A stretch of DNA of 64,000 nucleotides from Owenia fusiformis (lineage: Eukaryota; Annelida; Polychaeta; Sabellida; Oweniidae): contig CAIIXF020000002.1 in assembly GCA_903813345.2 (NCBI GenBank), forward strand, positions 33,932,109 to 33,996,108, in the 5' to 3' direction. The notes beneath the pieces were generated by a model. The model searched no databases. It was not told the DNA's origin and saw nothing but the letters and a program-made list of their open reading frames with translations. A program made the translations under genes and the position numbers. Shown here one piece after another: positions 10,483-23,200 of this stretch (the stretch's first letter is position 1; every line of letters begins with the position of its first letter).

Positions 10483-13400
10483 ATGTCCTCAGATGAAGTA
10501 GTATCGCGCGCAGTGGAATATTTATTAGCAGAAGCAAAATATGTATGTTCTCTTGACGAAAAATCTCTCGCTAAAGCAAAAAAGGAACTGAACGAAAATC
10601 CAAATGAAAGACAGGCGGCCGTGGAGCAACTTAGAGAATGGATTCTACAGCAGCCCCATTTCAAATGCTGCACGGGTAAAGTACTAAGTTATTGAATGAT
10701 TTGAAGTGCAATACAGGATACATTCTGTTCGAGAAATTTTGTATTGGAACGAGACGAACTTTTTTATGGTATGATCCTCTTTATTGCTACTGAGATTGTC
10801 CCCTCCGTAACAATATTTTCTGTATTGCGACTGAGATGATCAACGGGGACAACCTCAGTAGCAATACAGATTGGCACAGCACAAGAAGTGACCAATCAGA
10901 GGGCTTCATTTTACAGACCATACGATAATTTAGGTTATTGAATGATTTGAAGTGCAATACAGGATATATTCCGTTCGAAAATTTTGTATTGGAACGAGAC
11001 GAAGTCGAGTGCAAATACAGAATATCGAGACAGAATATATCCTGTATTGCACTTCAAATCATTCAATAACGTTTTTATCGTGTGGTCCTCTGTATTGCTA
11101 CTGATATTGTCCCATCCGTACCAATATTTTCTGTATTGCGACGGAGTTGATCAACGGGGATAACCTCAATAGCGATACAGATTGGTACAGCACAAGAACT
11201 GACCAATCAGAGGGCTTTATTTTACAGATCATACGATAAAGTAACTTGTGATCTTCAGTAGCATTTAAAATACTAAACGTTACACCGATGGCGTCGAAAC
11301 CTGTCAATATTCACTCACTTTATGTATTAAGGTACAGTGGTACTTAACAGGAAATGAAAAAACAGGAAGGGACAAAACATGTGTTTTTCTAAAATATTTT
11401 TTGAACAAAGATAACAGAGTTCTGTTTTGACCTCCAGTCAATTCAAATAGTTCCACCTATCATTTACAGGACAAGGATCACTGTGTACATGGTCAGAATG
11501 ACCCTTAACATGATAAAATAACACTTTCAGCCCTCTGAAAATGTAACTGGAAAATAGCTAAAAGTAGGGACTTAGGATAGGTCACTGAACAGAATCTTTT
11601 GAATTTTTCTGAAAATGTGCCCCATACAGGGTGTTCCATATGTTTCAGGAATGATACTGTATTTTAGTGGTTGTCTTTTCAATCGAGCTGAATTTTAAAA
11701 AAATGTGTCCAAATATGTTGTGTTTAAGTTGGGAAAGTTTCATATCATGAAGCTCAATAGATTTAATGATACAGTTGCTATAGTAACCCAGGGGTAAGGT
11801 AGGTGGAGCAGATGTGGCAACGCGCAAAATATGAAATATTTTTAAATTAACAGGTCATTTTTTGTATGAAGTGTTAGAAAGTATTAGGTTGTCAAAGTTT
11901 CATCAAAATTGTCAAAAATTAAAGCAAAAATTAAGGTGAATTCTTTGAAATTAAAATAATTGTCATTATTGATGGTATCACAATTGACACCCATGGCATG
12001 ACATGACATGAGTCACAAATGAGAATGATCACTGGTCATTTTGGCTGAACGTGCAGCCATATCAGATGTTTTGGATTATCTGTCTCAGATTCCCTTGATT
12101 TGAATCCCTTGTACCGCTCATATACTCTTGAGGTTGTTGTCATTAAGTCCCCATATATACTCCCAAGGTATTTAATTTTAACTGCTGCAGAAAACCTATT
12201 TTACACAGTCTTGGACTGTTGTACATTACCTTAGTTGAAATTCATATTTTACTGATGACATTTTCACTTTTCAAGATGGCCACTCAGTCAAAATGACCTG
12301 TGATTATTCTCCTTTGGTACCCATGACATGACAGGTTTTTCAATTGTGATATATCATCAATGATGACAATTCTTTTTAATTTCCAGCAATTCACTTTCAT
12401 TTTTGCTTAATTTCTGACTTTGATGCAACTATGACAACCTAAGACTTACCCACACTTCATACAAAAATGACTATTTTTACAAATATGACATATATTTTGC
12501 CGGTTGTTACACCTGCTCCACCTACCCTATCCCTGGGTTACTATAGCAACCATATTATCAGGTCTATTGACCTTCATGATATAAAACTTTCTCAATTCAT
12601 TCACAACTAACTTGTGTACATTTTGTCAAAAATTCAGCTAGATTGAAAAGAAAACAACTAAAATACAGCATCATTCCTGAAACATATGGAACACCCTGTA
12701 TATTGCTCTAAATAATACAATCTTTGAAAATGTGACATCATTCGTAGAAAAAGAAAATAAATGAAAAAACTGAATTGAAAGGCGATCTATTTTCCTTTTT
12801 ATGACCGCCATTTTTAGTTCAGACAATTTTCGAAAATTGTATCAGTAAGAGCAATATATTGGGTACATTTTCTGAAAAATTCAAAAGATTCTGTTCAGTG
12901 ACCTTTCCTGAGGGGCTGCTTTTAGCTATTATTTAGTCACATTTTCAGCAGGCTGAAAAAGTTATTTCATCATGTTTAGGGTCATTCTGACCATGGACAT
13001 TGTGATCCTGGTCTTGTAAATGAAATGTGAAACTATTTAAACTCTATTATAGAATTATAGAACTCTGTCATCTTTGTTCAAAAATGTCTAAAAATGACAC
13101 ATTTTTGTAACTTCCTGTTTTGTCATTTCTTGTTAAGTAACAATGCATCTTAAAGTGTCTTTCAAAGACTTAGAAGGAGAAATTTGAGATTTTGGCCATA
13201 CGTCTCAAGAAAATGCTCTTACCTTTCTACAGGGTGGGCCAAAAACACCCCACTAGCCATTATTATTTTTCTGAAAGGGTAGTGGTGTCCACTCGGTGTT
13301 TCCCAAAAAGGAAAGACCATACAGGCCCTGTTTTTGTTGAACCAGGAGCAAAAATATACTCTGAATGTTAATGACATGAGGTGTTAAAAAAGAACTCCTC

Positions 13401-16400
13401 AAGGATATAAAAAACATGTGAAAGAAATTTCATTTTCTGATAGGAAAGTGCTTCATCACACAGGTCCAATGCTACCCTGGAGTTTTGGAGATTCGAAATG
13501 ACACCATCTCTAGCACGGACAAATTGCGTACTGACAGTCTAGATGCCAATAATGTTGATTACCATACCTGGGGACATCTAGAACAGTTGGTATTTCCTCG
13601 AAATGACTCCATGTATAGTAATGAAACACATTAGCATCGGGGCTGTTGGGTGGCCAAGCATCAAGATCAATCAAATTGACACCTTGTTTGCAAAGGAATG
13701 CCAATGTCTCTTGAGATCTATGGTACGAGGCAATGTCTTGTTGGAAAATAAAATCCTCGTCACATATATACATTTAATGTCTTTAAACAGACCCCCTTTG
13801 AGTACTTATTGATAATAAACAACACTAAAATTAACATTACTCCGCAGATTTACCATTTTCTCCCTAAAATCTGGATACCTTAAATACCGACGCGGCCTCC
13901 CCAATAAGCATAATACAACTTTAATATTGATTTCATGACATAGTGTTATATACCAAATTGTTCGAAAATGAATTACCTTTAAAATGATATATAAATCAAT
14001 GTATCATATTGAACATAGCTATTTTCATTCTGATTTAAAGTTGGGTATTGGTTTTTTTTGGCCCACAGATAAAGAATTTCTTCCTACAGAAAGCTTTGGA
14101 ATTTCATATTTGCTGATATTTGGTGAGTTTCCCCAAATCATCAAATAAGGCTTTTTTAACCACGAGGCACGGAAATGTATCCGATGGTTCACGGGTTATT
14201 GCTAATTGACTCAAAAAGTAGGCAGACATGATTCTCTTTGTTTGACTAATATTTCCAAAATACCCAAATTCCAGATACACGTTTCCTATTGATGTTCCTT
14301 AGAAGAAGTGCATTCAGTCAGCTAGAAGCCAGAGCTCTCATTGAGAATTATGTTGCTGTAACCTGCACCAAGTTGGCATTCTGGGGAAAAGACATCGACA
14401 TTCATCGTGAAAGTTTGAAAGCAGTGTTTGAATTCGGGTAAACTAATTTATTCATCATAATCGATCATAGTTTTGGAGCTAAAACGACGTACATTTTAAA
14501 ACTAGCGTCCTTTCAGTTGAGATAGTTTCTACATTTAAAATACATGTATGTGCTGAAACAAATCAGTGAGAATGAACATATCGTAACCATATTATGTGCC
14601 CATCCCCTTATAAGCGAACACCCACTTTTCAAAATATTGACCAAATACTTGTTATCTGAATTTTAGTATGTTCAATCCGCTTCCTATTCCTGACGATGAA
14701 GGAAGACGCATCATCATCGTTAGAGCAGGTGGGTATCTAAATAAGTTTGAAAATTGCCCATGGATCTTCTGGGGGAGAGGGGCTAAACGGGTGTGTCTTG
14801 TCAGCACTAGCTAGACATAACTGAGCAATGTTTTTATTCCATTTTACCTTCATGATAACGCATGATTTTAACCAGTAATATTCCCTATCCTTATACGTCA
14901 GAATAATAACTAAACATCTGAATATAAGTAACAAAAAGGTTCAATCTATTCTTACTGCTTTATCTCTTACTTTATACCGGGACTTTATACTATATGTATT
15001 TTCAATGAACAATGTCTCTTTAGTCTGTGAGAGAAGGACACATGTTCTTCAATCATACGATAAGGCAGAAGACTCTCACAGAGGACAAGACCGAACACAA
15101 TATTCAGGTTTTTATTTGGGCCAGACTGCCATAGACACGTGTTAAGATCTTGGAATAGTGACTAATAATTTCATGATTTACCAAAAGGTGTTGGTTCAAT
15201 CTGTCTGAATCCGTGAATCTGTTTCATTTATATTGATATAGGAAGCATAACAAGCGGTATGGGATTTACTAACTCTGACCTATTTAAGATGTCTAATGCT
15301 ATAATGACATATTTGGTACAGTTTGACGATGCAACGCAGGTACACTAATTTCATCCATTGCCAAATCTAATACTCCTTAGGTTTTCATCATTTAATATCA
15401 CGTGTTACATAATCATTTGTTCGAATCATCGAAGGGTTGTCAAATTTTGAACCTGAATTTGAATGATTTTGTTTTTAATGAATCAGATAGAACTGTGCAT
15501 ATTTAGGATTACTTTAATTACTACTATAGCGCAGCAACATTTGATCCAATATTTAAGGAGGTACATATGTCTTGATTTTATTTAAACACTATTTGCTGGA
15601 AAAAACGCCCGGCTTTCACGTAGAAAAATATCTAGGTAATTTATTATTGCGTACTTATTAGTTTTCTTATCATTTAAAACATTGTATTACCAAAAGTTAT
15701 CCATATCATCCCTGGGGTCAAACACAAGACAATAACAAATAGGGAAGATTTATTCGACCAAGTCTTGGTGGTTGTTTTATAAACAACTAAGCAATATCTA
15801 ACTATTATGGCATTATTTTTGCTTTTTTATTCGCTAAATCCTAATATATCCGACACATGGAATATTTATATTCGTTAAATCAATTTTCCATTCGGTAAAG
15901 ACATTATATATTTGTTACAGCGAATTAAGTTTTCAAAATAGCCAATATATTAAATCACTTAATACTATGTACATTAAATTACATATTTTATTTACTAAAT
16001 GATGTATTTTTTTGCGTAGACTGTTATTACATTCCTTAAGAGTAACACATATATGCGAAATATCAAATTTCTATTTTAACCATTACCGAAATAAGTTTTT
16101 CTATTTTTACCAAATGATTTATTTTTCAATAACATAGTCAATGCATTTATCGAAAGCTCATTTGCTATTAACCGAATGCATTAAAGCAATATTCGAAAAC
16201 TTCCGTTGTTGTTCGATATTTTGTCACGTGACCTCGAGTTTTTCAAAATGGCCGCGCAGCTATTCAACATCGTTTTCATATAACACGTGACTGAAAGTCT
16301 CATGAAGTATCGAATGCCGAATGTTTAAATATGATCAATTGAACTACATGTGCAACAGGGAAAACAAATTGAATCACCGCATCACACAAATACTTGTTTA

Positions 16401-19400
16401 AATATCAAATGTAAATAACAACACAATGAACAAGTGAAACTGTTCTGCGAATATATATTGTATAGATTATTATATTCGATAAGATGAACGACATTCGATA
16501 GATTGGGTAAAGGTTTGGTAAATTGTTTGTTTTATTTGGTACATATCGAACATTTAATGTACCGAATAAAGAAGCAGTTTAAACACCGTAATATGAACTA
16601 TGGGCAAAATAATTTAGTAATTCAGTAGTCGCAATAAGACTCATTTTGTGAAAAACGAATATACTTTTGGCATTTGTCATTCTAATATAAATGTCATTCA
16701 TTTCATCGATATCTATATCTCAGAAACAATACAAATTGACTATGCACTGATTACATAATATTTCTGTATTTATGAGGAAATAACCTCATGTATCTAATTG
16801 AGAAACCTAAATCATATATTTAAAGTCATTTTGTATTATTTCTGTTGTATTGTGTACTCCAAACTGTAAAACGGGGGCTTTTAGGTATGTTAATATTACG
16901 TCAAATATCGCTGCGCTATAGTGTGCTGCCAGTTCCTTTATTAGACGTCACAGAGATTTCATACCATGGACTATTATATTATTCAAACATGACTGCATTC
17001 GCGCCTTCCATAAACTGTGAACAAAGTCAACATTTCACCCGGGGTATATTCGCGAGCAATACCCCTGGTAATACGAGTAATGTGTGACGTCATAACGGCG
17101 GGCCGTAGTAATGGCGGACCATAATGAATATTCGTAACATTTTGGTGAGTTTTCATGTTCGAATCGTAATATAGACCTCAGAGCAGGTGTAATATCGTCG
17201 AATACACCCCTTAGGACTAGGCACACAAGCTTTCAAACCCCTCACTCCCTTCGGTCGTTCGGGGTACAGAAAACATTTGTGCCGAGCCCTGCAGGGTGTA
17301 TTCGACGATATTACCCCTGCTCTTCGGTCTATATTTTCTTAAATAATTTTGAATAGTGTCATTTTGTATATACAGGGTGGGCCAAAAAACGCCACTTTTT
17401 TTCAAGACACTATGACTTTTTTATTTTCCAACCTACATACCCCAAATTTTGCAGTTATAAAGTGCCAAGGGTTCTTAGTAATAATATAATGTAACAAGTC
17501 CTTCAACTGGAGTTTATACTCCTTTATTATATTTGATCTAAAAGAGGAGTTCAATTGGTCCGCCACTCTATTTGATGATAGATTTTAGTTTTGGTCGCCT
17601 TGCTGATATGGCAGTATCAATGAAATGTTAGCTATATTTTTTTTCAATTTGTCTTAATTGCCAGCTTTAGTTGAGCAATTTTTTAGATTGGGTGCCTTCA
17701 TACCATCTCCTGGAGACCTTCCCATACCCTATACTCACTGGGGTTTGCATTAGGGCTATTAGCTTGGCGGTCATCAGGGCGTATCAGTTCAGGAACATTT
17801 TGCAAATTATGCTTATTTCTCATGGCACACCAAATGTTTAAGTGAGACGCTGGTGACATATTTTATTCAAGTAAAAGTGTATAATTCATGATCCATGGCT
17901 AGATAACAACCTCAAGTTTCATTTGGTATGCAAATTATGATTTTGTATCAAAAATTAAAAAGGTTACAGCATTTTGAAAAAAGTGGCGTTTTTTTGGCCC
18001 ACCCTGTACATACTATTTATGGACATTATCAATTATTATATATTTATATAGGCATATTACCTTATTTTAGGTGAATGGTATAGTTGTGCTAGACGACCAA
18101 ACCAATGTGTCACCGAAAATGACTGCTTTTCTGGGATTGGATAATATTGTAAAAATACTTTCTTTTTTTCTGGTGCGTAAAAACTAAGGTGAAATATATA
18201 AGGTGTACCACATATAACATGACTGATGCTGCCTTTTCGTTGATAGTAGAGCGATTTTGTCACATTTGAAACACCTTGCACTATGTAAAATGCCAAGATT
18301 ATACACGCACATCAGTTGTTTTAATACAATAGTATAATTTGCTCTTAATTATAACTAGATGACATGGATTTTCATAGTGATCCAGTTACAAATGAGTAAG
18401 GTTGTTCAATATGAGGAATATGTGAGCAAAAACTGCTAAAGGGAAATATCAAAACAATATACTGTATGCAAAATGAAATTTAAATTCAAACAGGAATGAC
18501 AAGTTACACAGTCAAAAAGCTCTAATGATGTAAACTGCTTCTTAGGACAGCAGATAAATATGGACAATTGAAGATAGGCTTACATATCTACAAGAAAGTT
18601 GCTTTTCGGCTATATTGTTAAAATAGTAGTATTGTTTATTGTTTCCCAGCTTATTGCTTACATATTAGTTCAATCTTCTTACTGGCTTCATGCTTTGCAA
18701 ATATTACGTTTTGATGTAGACAGATTTTGTCAAAAATAACATATATGTACGTGTGTTGTTTAAGAACAAGTACCCAATTAGGATGAAAGGTTGGCACTTT
18801 TACAATGCTGCAGTAGTGGCCCAGACGGTGATGAGTGCATTAAAACCGTTTTTACCACAAAAAATTCAGGACAGGGTAAATCATAGTCTACATTTTCCTT
18901 ATATATTGAATGTATATGAGGGTTGTCCACTACGTTTTCATATTTGGCTTTAATTTCATTCACTATTATTCATGTGTCATCGTTGGCCATTTGGCTGACT
19001 GAAAGTGTTCGATTGATTCAATTTCATTTAAGTTGCAGACATTGCAAAATCTACGATTTTCTTTTGAGATATCACACTTTTTGTGACAGTTTAGACCTAT
19101 TTGACCAGTCATTAACTTCGTAGGTTATTAATGGGGTGGCGAAAGTGTTATAAAGCTTCGACAGGGTTAAATGTCGCATACCACCGACTCCCGATCCGAG
19201 GACTAGTAGTGCATAATACTTTCTTCAGCCCTTAGAATTATAGATTTCGTTTAGTGCTAACCTTTCTTGAACATACAACTCGCATTGGCAAAGGAAGAGT
19301 TCGATCGATTCAATTTCATTTAAGTTGCAGACATTGTACAATCGACCATTTTCTTTTGAGATATCCCACTTTTTGTGACAGTTTAGACCTATTTGACCAG

Positions 19401-22037
19401 TTATTAACTTCAAAACAGTTGTAAATTGTTTTTTTCAATCGTGGCATCCTTTGACACATAACATACCAGCTATCGTATTTCCTGGCCGTGAACCACATGT
19501 GTGCGATGGGGGATGTCATTTTAATTCCTTTAAAGTCAAATCCATTAGTGTCATTCGTAAAATCAACAGTCTTTTGTATATAGTGTTGCAAGGCAAACTC
19601 AGTAACATCCATATGAACATTAGTTTTGCTGTATCAATCTGGTATTTTATACCTTCCCACCCAAGTGGCTCGTAGGCTACGAGGCATTCCGCCCATTCGG
19701 GAAAGGATTGTATTTTCCTGCCAATTTTTCTCTGCGCCGTTTCGAGTTTATTGATATATTTTGATGAATAAGGGATAACGCTAGCATCATAGGTCATTAA
19801 TTGGGTGTCGAAAGTGTTATAAAGATTCGACAGGGTTAAAGGTCGCATACCACCGACTCCCGATTCGAGGACTAGCAGTAAATAATACTTTCTACAGCCC
19901 TTATAAAGACTGTCTTCAATGTATTCGCTAATGTTACTAGAGACCGAGAGCGAAATTCCAACATATGTTATGTTATTGCGAAAACAGGCACATGTTTGCC
20001 GTAATCACATTCAATTACTTTTTTGTACAGAAAAACGAGACAATATAATACAGAAGGGGGTGTAGGCCTACATTGATGCATTTTTTAACAAAATTGTATT
20101 CATAATTCTCAACACTGGAACTTAGCCATTATATGTTATATTTTTTCAGATGTTCATATATGGGAATAACATGGAGGATGTGTATAAACATATCCCAATG
20201 AGACTGCTGCCGTCAGAATATCTCCCTGATGAGTACAATGGGCATTGTCAAGGATCACTATCAACAATTCAAGGTTAGAAATAGTACAAATATTAGTATT
20301 ACCCTAATGCAGACATATGCATGTTTTTTCTTTCAGTACTTTTCCCAGGTTTTTTAAAGCGACGCTAAATCTCAATTTTTGTCTAGCTTGAATTCAACTA
20401 CAGATATAAATTTATGTTTTTACAAAAGGTAATAGCATGAGAGAATCAACTATGAAAGTAAGTATTATCAGTACAGTAACGTCATTTTAAATGGCAACAT
20501 AGTGAAATATTGGACCAAGGGGCGAAGGCTTGCGATGTTGATATTTCTTAATATTTCAGAAATGCCATATATTAGGTACGTTATGGGAGGTTTTAGATAT
20601 GGGGTATATCCTATGAGAAATATATATATCTTACCGAGGGGCCCATATTGTCATATGTTTACACCCCTTGCTATGGCGGATCCGGGGGGGGGGCATGCCC
20701 ACCCCACCCCCCTAAGGTTGGCCCAGAAAAAAAAAGTTGGGCGCAAATTTTTTTTAGGCCAATTTACTTTTAAAAAAAATTGCAAAGTATGCATAGCTGA
20801 CTACTACAGCAGGTAGGCTTGATACTTGAAGACTATACAGTAGTCTTTATGCTGCATCTGAATCGAATGTCACAGCAAGTGATAGGCCTCAGCTACTTCA
20901 GTGTTGCACCCCCCCCCCGTTCAACTACACTATTATGTATCGTATCGTTGCTCGTATCGTGACCTGAGTATCGAGTATCGAGGCGAATCGTATCGTTTCA
21001 TAATGTATCGTGGGACCCCTAATATACATATAAGAATGTTTTAACAAACCTTTTAGTCGGTCGTATAAAGTAAAATACACAACTATTTACACACTTTCCT
21101 TTTTAAAAAGTAATACTTGTATTTACGCATAAATTATCATAATTGAATACTGTAACAGTTCGGCCTATTTGTGGAAGACGTTGTGGCAGTTTGGCTAAAA
21201 ATAGACCACTGTTTACTTTGTGAGTTGCACGGCACACGTTCCCTGCACCCACGTTCTGCAGACTCAGTCTGTAAAGTGTGTATTTAGTACTATGACATAT
21301 ATAACAGGATTTAAAAAATTACATTAAAAATATTTTTAAAAAAATAAAGAAAATAAGACTACGTTCTTCAAATTGCATATACCCTCTGTAAAGAAAAAAG
21401 GTGCACTGTCCATTATCAATCATATCTTTTTTATTTTTCGTTATTATCCTACCAAACATTCAGGGATATAATATATAGATACTTTGACCAAATTGAGAAA
21501 ATTTAAAGGAATTTCGTGTATATGGTAAAAAGTTAGAAAGGATTGAATAGAATAACTCCCAAAATCGTGAGTCTGACTTTTTACCATAAATTGACGTCAT
21601 AAATATGATAAATCCAATACCCAGCAATGTGCTCAATAAGGTGATCTTCCGATACATGAAATTAAATAATTATTTACATTTAGAGGAATATACCATAGTA
21701 CCAACGTTTTTAATTCACTAAGAAAAAAATGTTCTTAAAAAAGCAATTTTTATTGTTATTAAGTATTTACTATTAGAAACGCTTTCTGAAACGTAGTGTT
21801 CATATCCGAAGTCTGAAGTATTAGATCAAGTGATGAAAAATAGAACCTGGCCTGTTCTATAAAAACTATCAATCACCTATTATTTCTACTTCAGCAAGCT
21901 ACAAAAAAGCGTTAAACAACAAGGCTGTGCGAGACAAGATTTGGAATATTACATCATCGGGCATAGCGTATGATGAGTCGAAGAAACCTGGTGACGTCGG
22001 ACCACAAGCTTCTTTCAGAAAACTAAACATAGACTGA
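10483..22037 (+). CDS. CRAL-TRIO domain lipid-transfer protein, paralogue A (alpha-tocopherol transfer protein-like)
   Basis: Eight exons with consistent phase: 10483-10675, 14275-14437, 14667-14728, 15242-15339, 18071-18172, 18765-18875, 20150-20273, 21895-22037 (TGA). They encode 331 residues. Residues about 25-64 match the CRAL-TRIO N-terminal helical domain, including the typical QLREWILQQPHF. Residues about 65-280 form the CRAL-TRIO (Sec14-like) lipid-binding fold: D-T-x-FLLMFLRR, then PDDEGRRIIIVRAG, VNGIVVLDDQTN, a GWHFYNAA segment, IKPFLPQKI-like and MFIYGNNMEDVYKHIP. Such proteins carry tocopherol, retinaldehyde or phosphoinositides between membranes; the ligand cannot be told here. 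The start follows AACCAGT and is supported by paralogues B and C. Introns 1 and 4 are 3.6 and 2.7 kb and packed with transposon relics. Exon phases (1,2,1,0,0,0,1) are identical in copy B. Length is typical of the family (about 280-350). Confidence 0.9.
10687..11236. repeat. tandem/inverted repeat cluster just after exon 1 of copy A
   Basis: The stretch starting GTTATTGAATGATTTGAAG at 10687 recurs directly at about 10933 and inverted at about 11040-11075. A second unit, TATTGCTACTGAGATTGTCC at 10781, recurs at about 11095, roughly 310 bases on, and shares GACCAATCAGAGGGCTT. It begins about 11 bases after the exon 1 donor. Confidence 0.65.
11335..13150. mobile_element. 1.8 kb palindromic element carrying a nested mariner-type miniature element
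   Basis: The left arm (about 11335-11620; AACAGGAAATGAAAAAACAG, then GACCAGGATCA-like and GGTCAGAATGACCC) returns as a reverse complement at about 12800-13140. The same arm family appears alone as a near-perfect hairpin at 43690-43880. Its centre is occupied by the separate element at 11627-12698. Confidence 0.6.
11627..12698. mobile_element. Tc1/mariner-type miniature element (CAGGGTGTTCCATATG ends)
   Basis: Ends CAGGGTGTTCCATATGTTTC and its reverse complement, each next to TA, as expected for Tc1/mariner superfamily TA target duplication. It is about 1.07 kb. The interior is itself loosely palindromic around 12000-12350 (CCCATGGCATGACATGACA against CCCATGACATGACAGG). No transposase coding remains. 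Confidence 0.7.
13232..14069 (-). pseudogene. decayed Tc1-type transposon with transposase fragment
   Basis: Ends CAGGGTGGGCCAAAAA and TTTTTTGGCCCA bound the relic. On the minus strand, 13773-13510 encodes a fragment with FQQDxAxxH, then GVNLIDLDAWPPNSPDANV and a Trp six residues after an HYY. These are the second and third catalytic-region blocks of Tc1 transposases (QDNAPxHxxxxx and WPxxSPDLNPIE-like). The N-terminal DNA-binding part and the first Asp are absent. It lies in intron 1 of copy A. Confidence 0.7.
15340..17030. other. AT-rich intron 4 segment with recurring TTCGGTAAA/TTCGATA motifs
   Basis: This is the first part of the 2.7 kb intron 4 of copy A. From about 15830 to 16620 the short motifs ATTCGGTAAA, TTCGATA, ATTCGTTAAA and TACCGAATAAA recur in both orientations around a GC-richer patch at 16220-16300 (two CACGTGA sites, AAAATGGCCGCGC). 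The pattern suggests an old palindromic element, but I could not define its ends. No coding signal is seen. Confidence 0.35.
17040..17330. repeat. palindromic repeat shared with 38.65-38.83 kb
   Basis: GTAATATCGTCGAATACACC at about 17190 is inverted at about 17298 (TGTATTCGACGATATTAC), enclosing CCCCTCACTCCCTTCGGTCG. The reverse complement of this unit, including GTGAGTTTTCATGTTCG, is found at about 38660-38825 inside the foldback element. It is a small dispersed palindromic family. Confidence 0.6.
17373..18006. mobile_element. Tc1/mariner-type miniature element (CAGGGTGGGCCAAAAAA ends)
   Basis: About 634 bases with ~29-base terminal inverted repeats starting CAGGGTGGGCC, flanked by TA on both sides. 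The ends resemble those of the Tc1 relic at 13232, which may be a related autonomous source. It ends only 64 bases before exon 5 of copy A. No coding capacity. Confidence 0.8.
19125..19895. repeat. direct duplication flanking the LINE fragment
   Basis: About 100 bases at 19130-19225 (GGCGAAAGTGTTATAAAGCT, CATACCACCGACTCCCGAT, GAGGACTAG) recur at about 19803-19900 with few changes. A smaller direct repeat (TTTAAGTTGCAGACATTG, GACAGTTTAGACCTATTTGA) is at about 19025-19110 and 19318-19400. The two pairs suggest a local segmental duplication of LINE 3' sequence. Confidence 0.6.
19225..19850 (-). pseudogene. LINE-type retrotransposon fragment (post-reverse-transcriptase region)
   Basis: Two overlapping minus-strand frames, 19848-19516 and 19612-19316, read as one broken protein. 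It has a YDASVIPY-like block, INKLETAQRKIGRKIQSFPE, then EPLGWEGIKYQIDTAKLMF and a Leu-rich helix. This arrangement (tyrosine block, KLE...QRK.GR, LGW) is typical of the segment just after the reverse transcriptase in many animal non-LTR elements. A frameshift near 19.55 kb and absence of the catalytic part make it dead. It sits in intron 6 of copy A. Confidence 0.55.
20660..21010. repeat. G-rich/C-rich and CGTATCG-rich repeat debris in intron 7 of copy A
   Basis: A run of ten G at about 20683 is followed by GCATGCCCACCCCACCCCCC. A C run at about 20908 is followed by iterated CGTATCGTTGCTCGTATCG and TATCGAG units. Together they look like the ends of one or two degenerate mobile elements. The upstream 20560-20645 segment belongs to the GGGAGGTTT family also seen at 6.4 and 62.4 kb. 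Confidence 0.4.
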
Positions 22038-22449
22038 TCGATACTGCATTTTGATATATGCTTGAAATCGATAAATTACCTACTATAACGTTTATATTAT
22101 ATTATATCTATAGCTGAAAATTGGTGCAATTATAGGTGACATTTTTTTGTGGACGGTGTTGGCGTCTGGCGGTCGACGAATGGGGTTCGGAGTTTGGCAT
22201 TTGTAACAATTGGCAGATGGTGACATTAAGCATGTTAATACCTTGTTTGGTCTATCGTATGCCAATATTTGAAACAGAGTGTGAGGGTAGGCATTCGCCT
22301 CCATCGCAAGTAACGACTTATGATAGTCTAGTGGTAGACACAGTAGGGGTCGTTTTGTAGTAGAAAGTTTTTTCTTTGCATCTTTGGATACCTTATTGTC
22401 ACTACATAAAATATTAGGAAGATGCAAAATTGTGCAGGTTGAACATTTT

Positions 22450-23200
22450 TTATTAAATGGCTTTGAAATTATCTAATCATTTCAGAGGTGGGCGTGGTAC
22501 TTTACTTAACATTTTATCATATACAGGTTGTATCTTCACCTCAATAGACTGATATCTTAGAGTGTAAGCATGTTATATGATATATTACGGAACATTTTTA
22601 GGTGGATGTGGCAATTTTGCTACTCTTTACTCATGTTCAATTTTTTCAGCAGAGCTTCCTGGCCTTATGCTTTTGTAATAATTCCTAAGAAAATAATATC
22701 CAAGTGTGCAAGTTTATGAATTGCATAAATATTAGCTTAGTGAAAAATTTTGCAATTTGAATCTCTTTTTAAGTAGGCATTGAAATTATGTAATTATTTG
22801 AAAAGGGGGTGTGGCAATATTTACCTAACACTATCTTATGAAGGACTTGTTCCTGTACATGAAATAGCCGTTTTTAAAGTTAATGCATGCTTGTTGTAAC
22901 TATAGATAGCTAAAATGAAATGTGCAAAAAGTTAATTAATTTCATAATAAATTGTGTAACAATTACAGGTGGGTGTGACAATTTATATTTCATCATCTTC
23001 ACTTTTCAGTAGAGCTTCCTGAAATTTGTGCAGCGTAGTTATGTAGCTATGATATAATATTTGTGTAATTCTACTATTATAATTATTATTTGAGTATATA
23101 CTGTATGTTGATTTAATATTTCATAAAGAACAATGGAATTATGTAATCACTTCAAAAATGGGCATTGTAGTGTTGTTAATATACCAGCAGGTATGGGTTA
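22450..23200. repeat. diverged tandem repeats after copy A
   Basis: Blocks resembling GAAATTATGTAATCATTTCA followed by GGTGGGCGTGG recur near 22460, 22780, 22950 and 23130. CAGTAGAGCTTCCT-like blocks recur near 22650 and 23010. Spacing is irregular (about 170-340 bases) and identity low, so this is an old array. No coding signal lies in 22038-24000. Confidence 0.5.
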
